The notes: generated by a model from the sequence alone, not told the origin. Positions 34,482 through 43,771 are shown, numbered from the stretch's first letter. The stretch is 64,000 nt of DNA from an uncultured Eudoraea sp. (GCF_947490415.1 NZ_CANLGX010000003.1:455821-519820), one strand, 5' to 3'. A program made the numbers and translations.

Positions 34482-35432
34482 ATGAAAATACTCGCTAACG
34501 ACGGTATATCAGAAAATGGAATTTCAGCATTGGAAAAAGCCGGATTCGAAGTAATTACAACCACAGTTGCCCAGGAACAGCTAGTAGACTATATCAATGA
34601 AAATGAGATTATAGGCATTCTGGTTAGAAGTGCTACCCAAGTTCGTAAGGATATTATTGATAATTGTCCTTCTTTGAAGCTTATTGGCAGAGGTGGTGTT
34701 GGTATGGATAATATTGACGTAGCTTATGCCAAGGAAAAAGGCCTACATGTTATTAATACACCGGCCGCTTCATCTGAATCTGTAGCTGAATTAGTTTTTG
34801 CTCATTTGTTTGGTGGGGTTCGGTTTCTATATGATGCCAATAGAAATATGCCTCTTGAAGGAGACAGCAATTTTAAAAAATTAAAAAAATCCTATGCCAA
34901 AGGCGTTGAGTTACGCGGTAAAACGCTTGGGGTAATTGGATTTGGAAGAATAGGACAGGCAACTGCCAAAATTGCAATTGGGATAGGCATGAATGTTATC
35001 TTTCACGACCCGTTTTTAGATTCGGCAACGATTAAAGTACCCTTCTTTGATGGGCAGTCGGTCAGTTTTACCTTTGAAAGCAGATCCAAGGCAGAAGTGT
35101 TGAGGGATTCCGATTTTATTACTGTTCATGTGCCGGCTCAAAAGGAATATGTAATAGGTAAAAAAGAATTTGACATTATGAAAAACGGGGTTGGTATCGT
35201 GAATGCCGCGAGAGGTGGTGTAATTGATGAGGTTGCTCTTATTGAAGCTTTGGAGAGTGGAAAAATTGCTTTTGCCGGCCTCGACACCTTTGAATCTGAA
35301 CCCACTCCGGAAATAAAGATTCTAATGCATTCCAAAATATCACTAACTCCGCATATTGGGGCGGCTACTGCAGAAGCTCAAGACCGTATTGGCCTGGAAT
35401 TGGCTAATCAAATTATTGCGCTTTTAAAATAA
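34482..35432 (+). CDS. serA: D-3-phosphoglycerate dehydrogenase (short form)
   Basis: A 316-residue D-2-hydroxyacid dehydrogenase that should oxidise 3-phosphoglycerate, the first step of serine synthesis. Seen: LIGRGGVGMDNIDV (about 67-80), the NAD fold LGVIGFGRIGQATAKIA (about 148-164), VNAARGGVIDEVAL with active-site arginine, and TPHIGAATAEAQDRIG with the catalytic histidine. There is no carboxyl ACT domain, so no serine feedback through ACT is expected. It directly follows serC, supporting the assignment. serB is not in the window. Confidence 0.9.
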   Translation: MKILANDGISENGISALEKAGFEVITTTVAQEQLVDYINENEIIGILVRSATQVRKDIIDNCPSLKLIGRGGVGMDNIDVAYAKEKGLHVINTPAASSESVAELVFAHLFGGVRFLYDANRNMPLEGDSNFKKLKKSYAKGVELRGKTLGVIGFGRIGQATAKIAIGIGMNVIFHDPFLDSATIKVPFFDGQSVSFTFESRSKAEVLRDSDFITVHVPAQKEYVIGKKEFDIMKNGVGIVNAARGGVIDEVALIEALESGKIAFAGLDTFESEPTPEIKILMHSKISLTPHIGAATAEAQDRIGLELANQIIALLK

Positions 35433-35545
35433 GCCGAAGCAATTGTTAAAAATCTTAGCTTTAGGTAGTAAAAATATTTTAATCCTTTAAGAACATAGGC
35501 TTTTCAGTCATGTTCTTTAAACTGATTATTGGTTTTTTCAAAAGC

Positions 35546-36199
35546 CTATTTCACAATTTTAATCTCTGATAGTGTTAAAAAGATCTTACCGGTTTTGGAT
35601 CCTTCCTGCTTAAGGGCTTTACGATCAACTTCAGTTTCTTTCCCCAGAAAACGCAAAGGTATTTTTACACTATTGACAGCAAATTCAACCTCAATTTTCA
35701 TCGGAAGAATATCCGCATAATTTTTATAGTCTAAATAGGTAGTAAAAACGCCTTCCATTTTAGTACTTATTTCTGATTTCACTATTCTTTTTGCCTTAGT
35801 ATCCATAAAAATAGTCGCTATAGAGAAGTCAGATTTTGAAGAGGTGGGAATTAGATTAATAACCTTGCATAAAATCCCTTTGTGGTTGGCTTCGCCCCTA
35901 TTTACAGTTATAAATGGATACTTAAAGATTTCATTTAAGGTAAGATCCAAGCCTCGTTTAGGAAGCATAATAAAATCCTCAGAGGTAACCTTAGTAGTTT
36001 CTCCTTGTTTATATAACACTTTCCCATATTTGGATGGCATATTAATAAAACTGATGTCTACATCCAGTTTTATTTGTGCATCGTAAGACTTAATTGAATC
36101 CATACGCTTTTTTATCTGAAGGAGATCATTATCAATCTCCTGTGCGCAAACTTGATTCAGGCCTATTAAAAATATCGATAAAAAAAATAATCCTTTCAT
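35546..36199 (-). CDS. LolA-like periplasmic protein, last gene of ABC operon
   Basis: A 217-residue exported protein (signal MKGLFFLSIFLIGLNQVCAQ) with an unclosed beta-barrel-like pattern resembling LolA/LppX: ISFINMPSKYGKVLYKQG, FIMLPKRGLDLTLNEIF, GEANHKGILCKVINLIP, ATIFMDTKAKRIVKSEISTK. The last part (EVDRKALKQEGSKTGKIFLT) resembles the ends of flavobacterial LolA-like proteins. It overlaps the ABC permease gene upstream by 4 bases, so it should act in the same envelope process, perhaps carrying a lipid or lipoprotein between membranes; that is inference. Confidence 0.68.
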   Translation of the reverse strand: MKGLFFLSIFLIGLNQVCAQEIDNDLLQIKKRMDSIKSYDAQIKLDVDISFINMPSKYGKVLYKQGETTKVTSEDFIMLPKRGLDLTLNEIFKYPFITVNRGEANHKGILCKVINLIPTSSKSDFSIATIFMDTKAKRIVKSEISTKMEGVFTTYLDYKNYADILPMKIEVEFAVNSVKIPLRFLGKETEVDRKALKQEGSKTGKIFLTLSEIKIVK

Positions 36200-37029
36200 C
36201 CCTGAATGTCCCTTCGTTTAAAAATTAGTACGCCAATTACCATGACAAGTATGGAATATCCCAACAACATAAAATTTTTGAAGTAAATAGTAGAATACGG
36301 TATTTCATAATAGAAAAAATACTGCCAGCTATCTGTTAACTTAGAAAAAAATAACTCATTGATGACTTCATTTCTAAAGTCGATTTTTAACAACAGATTG
36401 CTGCATATCAAAAAAATAGCCGATACAATCCAGGTTTTTGTAGCATCTTTTAAAATAACAGCCAGCGTTAAACTAACCACCGAAAAGAATACCATGGTTA
36501 TTGAGCCCGACAAAAATGCATATATCAGTCTGTAAAAAGCATCGTCTGATTTAAAAAAATTCAATCCGTCTAAATACACCACCAAATCCCCGTACCCAAA
36601 AATCCAATAGGAAATAAAAAAGGTGGTAACAGCCAAAATAAGGACAATAAAAAGCGTAAAAACTATGGAAACGATATATTTACTCAATATAAAATATAAC
36701 TTACTTACGGGTTGAAGCATAACCGTCTCCAAGGTCTTGTCTTTATATTCGGAAGTTAAAAATCCCGAAATAATAATCATTAGAATTAAGGGGATATGAA
36801 ACCACAACGAATTCAGGATCAAGTAAATAATTAAGTTCCCATTTAAAAGATTACCTCTGAATTCAAAAGAATCTTTCAGGTTGTCTAACAAAAGGTCTAT
36901 TATTCCCGCGCCCTGATAATAGGCACTCATAATTACAAATCCTTCAATAATAAGTATGGCAGCCAGGGCATAAAGTGTTTTGCTCTGTTTGCTGATTTTA
37001 TAAATTTCTGAACGAATCAATGATATCAT
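36196..37029 (-). CDS. ABC-2 type transporter permease
   Basis: A 277-residue membrane protein of the ABC-2 permease type with six hydrophobic segments (about residues 20-38, 68-86, 105-130, 150-185, 190-212, 250-270). It shows EIYKISKQSKTLYALAAILI at the start and GFLTSEYKDKTLETVMLQPV (the typical SSExxxGTLxxLLxxP motif, about 100-119). It pairs with the ATPase encoded just upstream (4-base overlap), and its end overlaps the LolA-like gene. An exporter is likely; the substrate is unknown. Confidence 0.86.
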   Translation of the reverse strand: MISLIRSEIYKISKQSKTLYALAAILIIEGFVIMSAYYQGAGIIDLLLDNLKDSFEFRGNLLNGNLIIYLILNSLWFHIPLILMIIISGFLTSEYKDKTLETVMLQPVSKLYFILSKYIVSIVFTLFIVLILAVTTFFISYWIFGYGDLVVYLDGLNFFKSDDAFYRLIYAFLSGSITMVFFSVVSLTLAVILKDATKTWIVSAIFLICSNLLLKIDFRNEVINELFFSKLTDSWQYFFYYEIPYSTIYFKNFMLLGYSILVMVIGVLIFKRRDIQG

Positions 37030-37883
37030 ACTGGTTCCCTTCCAAATAGGGCTTTTAAATCTGTTTGTGGAATACAGGCGGTGATTTCTATCCCCTCTTT
37101 CATTAATTTATGCAGAACCTCAGAAATGCTCATACTTTTGGGTGAAACAAGAGCAGATTTATTTAAAAAAACAGCACTGACATCTTTTAACACTTCCGAC
37201 ATTTCCAGATTCTTTCCAGAAATTTTAAAGGTGGTAACATTTTCCTTAATCAGCTGGGCAGTTGATCCTGATTTAATTATTTCTCCCTCATTGAGAACAT
37301 AAAGTGTATCGCACAGGTCTGTTAATTCACTGACAATGTGAGATGAGATTATAACCGTTATGTGATTCTCGCTGCTTAGTTTTTTGATCAATTCATGTAG
37401 TGCAAATATTCCCATAGGATCCAAACCGGAAAAAGGTTCATCTAATACAATGCATTCGGGATTATTCAATAAAGCTATGGCCAGACCAAGGCGCTGCTTC
37501 ATCCCCAGGGAATAATTTCTTATTACGTCTTTCCGCGTTGGTGAAAGACCCACCTGTTCCATGGATTGGCAAAATAAATCTTTGGTAAGTTTCAAACCCT
37601 GAATTTGGGCGAAAACTTTTAAATTTCCGAAAGCAGATAGATATCCGTACAAGGCAGGCTTTTCTACAATACCACCAATAGGCTTAATTCCTTGTGAATT
37701 TATTTCTATACTACCGCTGTCTTGTTTAATGAGACCTAACAGTATCCTAAATAAGGTAGTCTTCCCTGCGCCATTTGCCCCGATAAGCCCGTAGATTTTG
37801 CCCCTGTGACATTCTATAGTCACATTTTTCAGAACTTTAATCGAACCATAGGACTTGAAAATATTCCTGGCTTCAAGTATCAT
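37026..37883 (-). CDS. ABC transporter ATP-binding protein
   Basis: A 285-residue ABC ATPase of the ABC-2 exporter class. Walker A GLIGANGAGKTTLFRIL (about 32-48), Q-loop KPALYGYL, signature NYSLGMKQRLGLAIALL (about 128-144), Walker B CIVLDEPFSGLDP, and H-loop VIISSHIVSEL are all present. It is coupled by 4-base overlaps to the upstream gene and to the permease. The class exports drugs, lipids or surface components. Confidence 0.92.
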   Translation of the reverse strand: MILEARNIFKSYGSIKVLKNVTIECHRGKIYGLIGANGAGKTTLFRILLGLIKQDSGSIEINSQGIKPIGGIVEKPALYGYLSAFGNLKVFAQIQGLKLTKDLFCQSMEQVGLSPTRKDVIRNYSLGMKQRLGLAIALLNNPECIVLDEPFSGLDPMGIFALHELIKKLSSENHITVIISSHIVSELTDLCDTLYVLNEGEIIKSGSTAQLIKENVTTFKISGKNLEMSEVLKDVSAVFLNKSALVSPKSMSISEVLHKLMKEGIEITACIPQTDLKALFGREPV

Positions 37884-38422
37884 ATTGCTCTTTCCAGATG
37901 TAGGCTCCTGTAGTCAAATTTAGGCTCATAAACCTTTTCAAGAAATGTTCTTTCCCAAAAGTAATTTCGAAACAAAAATAAAGGGTCATGAATCATAAAA
38001 TAAGGTAAATAATGAAACCATTTTATTCCCCTGGATTGATAATAGTTCAATATTTCATCTTTATAACCTAATTCTTCCGCAGCAACTATTGCCGCATTGC
38101 GCTGACATTTTGACCCAACGTACATGTCGGCAATCCTGGAATTAAATCCATGAACAAAAAAAAGATCTTTAGCCCTTTTATAATTCTGAAATCTCGACCA
38201 TCCGTCCATAATCACAAGGAAGATATGAACAAAAGAAAAGAGAAAACAACTAAACCAAAGAGCTACCCAAAAGAGGGAGAATTGTTGCAATGAAGCCTGA
38301 AATTGCCCCCAGTAGAACCACGATTCCAATAAAAAAAGTATTAAAGACCAATACAACAGTCTTCCTACCCGTAAATAAGAAACTGCAGGATGAGGCTGGG
38401 AAGGAAGTTCTAAAAAATTCAT
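37880..38422 (-). CDS. Membrane protein opening the ABC-LolA-like operon, unknown function
   Basis: A 180-residue protein with two hydrophobic helices near the start (about 27-45, LLYWSLILFLLESWFYWGQF, and 52-72, LFWVALWFSCFLFSFVHIFL) and an aromatic-rich soluble carboxyl half (FFVHGFNSRIADMYVGSKCQ, LGYKDEILNYYQSRGIKWFH, FMIHDPLFLFRNYFWERTFL). It overlaps the ABC ATPase by 4 bases. I recognise no family. It may be an accessory subunit of the exporter. Confidence 0.7.
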   Translation of the reverse strand: MNFLELPSQPHPAVSYLRVGRLLYWSLILFLLESWFYWGQFQASLQQFSLFWVALWFSCFLFSFVHIFLVIMDGWSRFQNYKRAKDLFFVHGFNSRIADMYVGSKCQRNAAIVAAEELGYKDEILNYYQSRGIKWFHYLPYFMIHDPLFLFRNYFWERTFLEKVYEPKFDYRSLHLERAI

Positions 38423-38570
38423 GCTTTAAAGATAAAAAGATAATTAAAAAAGGAGCAATTTAATTTAATTATGAAGTTAACCAAAGTAATTTTTGCTTTT
38501 TTAGGGCACTGTTCTTATGCATTAATTACTTTTCGTACATTTCCATGATATAAAACTAAACAGTAAGTTA

Positions 38571-39203
38571 ATGGGAGGATTATTAGATTTATTAAACAGT
38601 CCCATTGGGAAACAGGTAATAAGCGGAGTTGCAGGCCAAACAGGGCAAGCTGAAAACAAAACAGCTGATGTACTGAGTATGGCTATGCCTTTGCTATTAG
38701 GGGCAATGAAAAAAAATGTAGCCACGCCGGAAGGTGCACAAGGATTGATGAACGCTTTATCATCTAAACATAATGGAAGTATTCTTGATGATCTCGGAGG
38801 CCTTTTTAGTGGAGGTGTAGATCAATCAGTTATGGACGATGGGGCTGGTATATTAGGTCATGTCTTTGGTGGTAAACAGGCAAATGTTGAGAATGCTTTG
38901 AGCCAGCGATCCGGAATGGATGCAGGATCTATTGCTAATATTCTAAAAATTACGGCTCCTCTGGTTATGGGTATTTTAGCAAAACAAACTGCTGAAAATA
39001 AAGTCAGTGATGCGAGTGGAATGAATACGCTGCTAAGTAGTATGTTGGGTGGACAACCAGAACAAAACCAAAGTCTTCTTACTACCCTTCTGGATGCAGA
39101 TGGAGATGGTAGTATTCTTGATGACGTAGCAGGAATGGTTATGGGTGATTCTAAACAGAAAGGTGGTATCGGAGGTTTATTGGGTGGCCTCTTCGGTAAA
39201 TAA
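38571..39203 (+). CDS. DUF937 (YidB-like) protein
   Basis: A 210-residue Gly/Ser/Leu-rich soluble protein of the DUF937 type. Tandem helical repeats are MGGLLDLLNSPIGKQVISGV, ADVLSMAMPLLLGAMKKNVA, and a second copy IANILKITAPLVMGILAKQT. Each is followed by NGSILDDLGGLF or DGSILDDVAGMV, so the domain is internally duplicated. It ends in a glycine-rich tail (GGIGGLLGGLFGK). Function unknown across the family. It has its own terminator at 39231-39262. Confidence 0.88.
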   Translation: MGGLLDLLNSPIGKQVISGVAGQTGQAENKTADVLSMAMPLLLGAMKKNVATPEGAQGLMNALSSKHNGSILDDLGGLFSGGVDQSVMDDGAGILGHVFGGKQANVENALSQRSGMDAGSIANILKITAPLVMGILAKQTAENKVSDASGMNTLLSSMLGGQPEQNQSLLTTLLDADGDGSILDDVAGMVMGDSKQKGGIGGLLGGLFGK

Positions 39204-39230
39204 ATTCAAAGTTTTTCCAAATAAATTAAC

Positions 39231-39262
39231 AAAACCATTTGATAAAACAAATGGTTTTTTTG
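39231..39262 (+). terminator. Intrinsic terminator
   Basis: AAAACCATTT (39231-39240) pairs with AAATGGTTTT (39249-39258) around an eight-base loop and continues into a T run. It follows the DUF937 gene. Confidence 0.82.
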
Positions 39263-39288
39263 TACTTTATTATTTCAATTATAATGCT

Positions 39289-39750
39289 ATGATGCCTAAA
39301 GTTTTAATACGAATTTTTTTCTGTTCAATTTTGGTTTTATTTATTATTCAATGTTCCGGATCTAAGAAAGTTCTTGATATTTCAAAAGAAGAGAAGGAAG
39401 TATTTAATCAAAATACGAGAGACACCGTTATCATTGAGAACGATAGCTTAGAATATGAAATAATAATTATGGAGATAGGTTTCAATACCTGGCTCCAAAG
39501 TATAGCAAAGCCAAGGGGATATTATACCCAAAATTATATGGAAAACAGAAATCGTATTTATGTTATGAACTGGAATCAACGCGTTCTGGAACCTTCAAGA
39601 TTTGATCCTAATTTATATGAGCTGCAGATCAACTATGACTCCAATATTGATTATGGGTATGAAGTGAACTATAAACTTTATAATTATTTTATTTATTTTC
39701 AACGCAAATACAATCAACGCCTTGGACCCTTTGCACCACGAATTAATTGA
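39289..39750 (+). CDS. DUF6146-like lipoprotein
   Basis: A 153-residue lipoprotein: signal MMPKVLIRIFFCSILVLFII with the lipobox cysteine in IIQCSGSKK (about residue 23). The mature part has YEIIIMEIGFNTWLQSIAKP, YYTQNYMENRNRIYVMNWNQ and a long YELQINYDSNIDYGYEVNYK stretch. It matches the DUF6146-type protein usually followed by a DUF6787-type gene, as here. The frame is open from 39145, but that part would run through the DUF937 terminator; ATG at 39289 gives a proper signal peptide. Function unknown. Confidence 0.78.
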   Translation: MMPKVLIRIFFCSILVLFIIQCSGSKKVLDISKEEKEVFNQNTRDTVIIENDSLEYEIIIMEIGFNTWLQSIAKPRGYYTQNYMENRNRIYVMNWNQRVLEPSRFDPNLYELQINYDSNIDYGYEVNYKLYNYFIYFQRKYNQRLGPFAPRIN

Positions 39751-39776
39751 ATATATTTGCCCCGATCTTATTTAAA

Positions 39777-40094
39777 ATGAATAAACTTAAAAAACGCTGG
39801 GGTATAGAATCCAGTTTTCAACTTATCATAATTTTAATTGTATTTTCTATCACAGGTTCTGCTGCGGTATTTATTGCAAAACCATTTCTTGAGTGGGTTG
39901 GTCTGGAAAGAAGCAACTTACCTGACACATGGTGGAGTGGCTGGGTATACTGGACTTTAAGAATAATGGTGATCTTTCCAATTTACCAGATTCTTCTAGT
40001 GGTTTTTGGAGGGCTTTTTGGACAATTTAAATTTTTCTGGAACTTTGAAAAAAAAATGTTAAGCAGAATCGGACTAGGTTTTCTTTTTAAGTAA
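39777..40094 (+). CDS. DUF6787-like small membrane protein
   Basis: A 105-residue inner-membrane protein: NKLKKRWGIESSFQLIIILI, with helices at about residues 14-34 and 62-85 and a conserved FFWNFEKKMLSRIG end. The block LPDTWWSGWVYWTLRIMVIF lies between the helices. I place the start at ATG 39777 (MNKLKKRWGI) because it matches the family start; the reading frame extends back to 39747 in the preceding gene. Function unknown. It follows the DUF6146-like gene by 26 bases. Confidence 0.8.
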   Translation: MNKLKKRWGIESSFQLIIILIVFSITGSAAVFIAKPFLEWVGLERSNLPDTWWSGWVYWTLRIMVIFPIYQILLVVFGGLFGQFKFFWNFEKKMLSRIGLGFLFK

Positions 40095-40148
40095 ATTAAT
40101 CTTTTCTTAACTTATCCTGATTGCTTTATTTGATTACTTTGTATCGTG

Positions 40149-40469
40149 ATGGACAAAAACAAATCACTTTCCATAATTTCATTGGTGCTAATCATTTTTT
40201 TGGCGCTTCCTTCGGTTATTCAATTATCACACGTTTCCAATCATTTAGAAATTAGCTGCGACAACACTTTTGAGTCGCATATTCATGCCAAAGAATTGGA
40301 TTGTGATTTTAGTAAATTTAATTTTTCTCATCACTTTTATATTCGACTTTTTAAAACACAATTAGTAGCCGCTGTTTTTATAAGAAATGAATTCTCACAC
40401 TCTTATATATATAATCCGGTATCAGACACTCCACTATTTTCTCTTAGAGCCCCACCCTCATTTTCGTAA
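40149..40469 (+). CDS. Small His-rich exported protein before a TonB receptor
   Basis: A 106-residue protein with a signal or anchor helix (LSIISLVLIIFLALPSVIQL) and a histidine-rich mature part. It has SHVSNHLEISCDNTFESHIH, then NFSHHFYIRLF and EFSHSYIY, 10 or so histidines and two cysteines. Such a pattern suggests metal binding. It sits 39 bases before a TonB-dependent receptor gene on the same strand, so they are probably cotranscribed in metal (perhaps zinc) uptake. I chose the ATG at 40149 over the GTG three bases earlier. Function is inferred. Confidence 0.68.
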   Translation: MDKNKSLSIISLVLIIFLALPSVIQLSHVSNHLEISCDNTFESHIHAKELDCDFSKFNFSHHFYIRLFKTQLVAAVFIRNEFSHSYIYNPVSDTPLFSLRAPPSFS

Positions 40470-40507
40470 CTCCATTTGTTAGATTTTTTTTAATTTAAAA
40501 ACAGGTT

Positions 40508-42754
40508 ATGAAATATTTATTTTTAACACTTTTTGTATTATTTTATTTTAATAGTAAAGCACAGTGCACACTTAGGGGCACTATTTCAGCAGAAGATTCA
40601 AATACCCCATTAGAACAGGTTTCCGTATACATGCCACAATTGGAAAAAGGCACGGTAACCGGAAGCAATGGAGAATTTGTCATGAATAATCTTCCCGTGG
40701 GGACTTACAAAATTGTTGCTTCCTATATGGGCTACCAAACATATTCTTCAACCATAACGCTTACTCAGGGCACAATTACCTTGGATATTGTCCTTTCGCC
40801 CAGTGCCATAGAAATGGAAGAGGTAATTGTATCTACACCATTCCACAAATTACAACGTGAAAACGTAATGAAGGTAGAACAGGCTGCCGTTGAATCATTG
40901 AGAAAAATGGGGGCTATAACGCTTTCTGATGGAATCACAAACATCCCGGGTGTGGAAAGTGTTTCCACAGGGATAGGGATTGGAAAACCTGTGATAAGAG
41001 GTTTAAGCTCCAACAGGGTTTTGGTTTATTCTCAAAGCATACGACTGGAGAACCAACAATTTGGGGATGAACACGGCCTTGGTATCAGTGCAGCAGGTGT
41101 GGAAAGTGTAGAGGTCATTAAGGGTCCAGCATCTCTTCTTTATGGCTCGGATGCCTTAGGTGGGGTACTTTATTTAAATCCGGAACAATTTGCCAATGTT
41201 AATTCAAGCAAGGGTGATATAAATTTAAACTATTTTACGAATACGCAGGGTGTCAATGCCAATGCAGGCTTCAAAACTTCTGGAGAAAAATTCAAATTCC
41301 TGGTACGTGGTGCATATACATCTCATGCTGATTATAAAGGCGGAAACAGTTTAAGAGTAACTAACTCCCGTTTTAATGAATTTGATCTTAAAACAGCGCT
41401 TGGATACCAATTAGGAAAATTTAAAACAGAGTTGCGCTATAATTTAAATAGCTCCGATTTAGGCATTCCGGAAGAAATTGGAATACAGGATTTAGGACGA
41501 ACTCCAATTTCGCCATATCAGGAAATAAACAGCCATATATTGAGTTCAAAAAGCGATTTGTTTTTTAACAATTCAAGCCTGAGAATTACACTAGGCTATA
41601 TCTTAAATAACCGAAAAGAGTTTGAGGAGGAGGAAGATGAAGAAATACCACCGGTTAACGCGGTTGATTTAAAACCAGCTCTGGACATGAAACTTTCTAC
41701 ATTTAGCTATAATGTCCAATATAATTTGCCAACCCTTGGCCGCTTGGAGACCATAGCAGGGCTCCAGGGAATGAGCCAGGATAATAAAAACTTTGGAGAG
41801 GAGGTGTTAATACCCAATGCAATTACCAATGATATTGGCCTTTTGGCAACCTCACATATACACTTCGAAAAAAGCGATGTTCAGCTAGGTATCCGATTTG
41901 ACAATCGGACTATTAAAGGAGAGGAAACGGGCATCGTGGGTGAAGAAGGATACATAGCACAATTGGATAGAAATTTCAATAGCTTTAATGCAGCACTGGG
42001 ATATCGAATTGATTTTTTAAAGAATTTTATAGGTCGAATTAATCTTGCAAGTGGATTTAGAGCTCCTAATTTGGCTGAATTAACTTCAAATGGTATTCAT
42101 GAAGGTACTAACCGATTTGAAATAGGCAATCCCAACCTGAAGAATGAAAATAATCTGCAAATAGATATTGCACTGGAATATGGTAGTCAACATTTTGAAT
42201 TTTTTGCAAATGGTTTTTATAATATTATCAGCGATTATATTTTTATTGAACCCAATGGCGAATTTGTAGATAATAATCCGGTGTACAATTACATACAGCA
42301 GGATGCCAATTTATATGGTGGAGAAATTGGATTTCATTTTCACCCTCACCCTTTAGACTGGTTGCATGTGCAGAGCAGCTTCGAATCTGTGATAGGACAG
42401 TTGGACAATGACGACTACCTTCCATTGATACCTGCAAATAAGCTAAGCAATACCTTAAGGTTAGAATTTAATAATTCCCAAAAATGGATAACAGATGGTT
42501 ATACCTTTATCACCTTAAACACCATATTTGATCAAAATAGAGTGGCAACCTTTGAGACGTCCACTAAGGGTTATAATCTTTTAAACGCTGGTTTTGGAGC
42601 AAGTCTGAAACTCTTTAAACAAGATGTTGAATTGGTGGTAACTGCCCTAAATATTCTGAATAAGGATTATATTTCCCATTTATCCAGGCTAAAGGTAGAT
42701 GATATTTCAAATATTGGAAGGAATATTAATATAGGATTAAGTATTCCTCTGTAA
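40508..42754 (+). CDS. TonB-dependent outer membrane receptor, probable metal uptake
   Basis: A 748-residue TonB receptor. It has a signal peptide (residues 1-18), an amino carboxypeptidase-regulatory-like beta domain (LRGTISAEDSNTPLEQVSVY, about 22-95), a plug (IPGVESVSTGIGIGKPVIRG, then YSQSIRLENQQFGDEHGLGI and VEVIKGPASLLYGSDALGGV) and a beta barrel with a closing amphipathic strand (INIGLSIPL). The plug segment RLENQQFGDEHG is like that of ZnuD-like zinc receptors. A Glu/Asp-rich loop (EFEEEEDEEIPP, about 378-389) could hold metal. The His-rich gene just upstream supports zinc or a similar metal; the substrate is inference. Confidence 0.9.
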   Translation: MKYLFLTLFVLFYFNSKAQCTLRGTISAEDSNTPLEQVSVYMPQLEKGTVTGSNGEFVMNNLPVGTYKIVASYMGYQTYSSTITLTQGTITLDIVLSPSAIEMEEVIVSTPFHKLQRENVMKVEQAAVESLRKMGAITLSDGITNIPGVESVSTGIGIGKPVIRGLSSNRVLVYSQSIRLENQQFGDEHGLGISAAGVESVEVIKGPASLLYGSDALGGVLYLNPEQFANVNSSKGDINLNYFTNTQGVNANAGFKTSGEKFKFLVRGAYTSHADYKGGNSLRVTNSRFNEFDLKTALGYQLGKFKTELRYNLNSSDLGIPEEIGIQDLGRTPISPYQEINSHILSSKSDLFFNNSSLRITLGYILNNRKEFEEEEDEEIPPVNAVDLKPALDMKLSTFSYNVQYNLPTLGRLETIAGLQGMSQDNKNFGEEVLIPNAITNDIGLLATSHIHFEKSDVQLGIRFDNRTIKGEETGIVGEEGYIAQLDRNFNSFNAALGYRIDFLKNFIGRINLASGFRAPNLAELTSNGIHEGTNRFEIGNPNLKNENNLQIDIALEYGSQHFEFFANGFYNIISDYIFIEPNGEFVDNNPVYNYIQQDANLYGGEIGFHFHPHPLDWLHVQSSFESVIGQLDNDDYLPLIPANKLSNTLRLEFNNSQKWITDGYTFITLNTIFDQNRVATFETSTKGYNLLNAGFGASLKLFKQDVELVVTALNILNKDYISHLSRLKVDDISNIGRNINIGLSIPL

Positions 42755-42821
42755 GAAATATTGGTTTAGTTTATAATATAAATTAAAACAGGTGGTTTAA
42801 GGAATTTGAAATATAAACGGT

Positions 42822-43115
42822 TTAGTCTTCTTCAATAGTTATGTACTTGTTAGTCGCAAAAACATAGGTATAGAGCCACATTAAGGTGAAAGAAGGAATC
42901 ACGTCTAATCCGGGAACAATTTCTTCGATAAAAGCTATCAGTCCGGCTATTTTTCCGGGATTCCCCTTGTACATTCTTGTCATTAACCAACCTGCTATGG
43001 GCGCCCATATCAAATCTGTGAATTCCCCAATACCCGGCATCATAAAAGAAAGCATGCCAATTCCATCAAAAAGGAGCCCCAATGCAAGGAGTTTGTATTT
43101 TTTCTTCTTAATCAT
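42822..43115 (-). CDS. Small conserved membrane protein
   Basis: A 97-residue protein with three hydrophobic helices (about residues 8-27, 35-52 and 68-88). Visible stretches are LALGLLFDGIGMLSFMMPGI, LIWAPIAGWLMTRMY and IVPGLDVIPSFTLMWLYTYV. The frequent Gly/Pro pattern and PGLDVIPSFTLMW at the end are conserved in my recollection of flavobacterial proteins, but I know no function. It faces the TonB receptor tail-to-tail and lies just before folE on the minus strand. Confidence 0.72.
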   Translation of the reverse strand: MIKKKKYKLLALGLLFDGIGMLSFMMPGIGEFTDLIWAPIAGWLMTRMYKGNPGKIAGLIAFIEEIVPGLDVIPSFTLMWLYTYVFATNKYITIEED

Positions 43116-43171
43116 TTAGAAATTATAAAAACGAATCCTATTCTATAAATTTAATTCTCTATATGACAAAA

Positions 43172-43771
43172 TTAAGACAGGTTTGAACTGATTAATTTTA
43201 AAAATTCATTACGAGTTTCTTCTTTTTGGAAAGAGCCTCTAAATCCGGATGTTGTAGTCACGGAATTCTGTTTCTGAACCCCCCGCATCATCATACACAT
43301 GTGTGCGGCCTCTATAACAACGGCAACTCCCTGAGGCTTTAGAGTGTCATTTATACAATCTAATATTTGCTCGGTTAAGCGTTCCTGAACCTGCAACCTT
43401 CTTGCAAAAACATCTACGATTCTTGGCAATTTGCTCAACCCTACGATTTGTCCATTGGGGATATAAGCAATATGAGCTTTCCCAAAAAAAGGTAACATAT
43501 GATGTTCACATAGAGAATACAATTCAATATCCTTAACAATTACCATTTCGTTATAAGATTCATTAAACATTGCACTCTTAAGGATTGCCGCGGCATCTTG
43601 TTTATATCCCTGTGTTAAAAACAACATTGCTTTGGCCGCTCGTTCAGGGGTTTTAATTAATCCTTCACGACCAACTTCCTCCCCTATTTCGTTAATTATT
43701 CCAGAAAAACGCTCAGTTATTTCATTGGTAATTTCTATGTTATATTCTTCCAGGTTGTGGTATGATGTCAT
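43172..43771 (-). CDS. folE: GTP cyclohydrolase I
   Basis: A 199-residue GTP cyclohydrolase I, which converts GTP to 7,8-dihydroneopterin triphosphate, the first step of tetrahydrofolate synthesis. Seen: [20 protein letters not shown] (about 38-57), [20 protein letters not shown] with Zn-binding CxxH (about 78-97), [30 protein letters not shown] and [20 protein letters not shown] with the second Zn cysteine. Length and motif order are normal for the type IA enzyme. Confidence 0.95.
   Translation of the reverse strand: MTSYHNLEEYNIEITNEITERFSGIINEIGEEVGREGLIKTPERAAKAMLFLTQGYKQDAAAILKSAMFNESYNEMVIVKDIELYSLCEHHMLPFFGKAHIAYIPNGQIVGLSKLPRIVDVFARRLQVQERLTEQILDCINDTLKPQGVAVVIEAAHMCMMMRGVQKQNSVTTTSGFRGSFQKEETRNEFLKLISSNLS

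Noticed and set aside
39145-39288. Upstream extension of the DUF6146-like gene
   Set aside because: It overlaps the DUF937 gene end and its terminator and would bury the signal peptide inside the protein.
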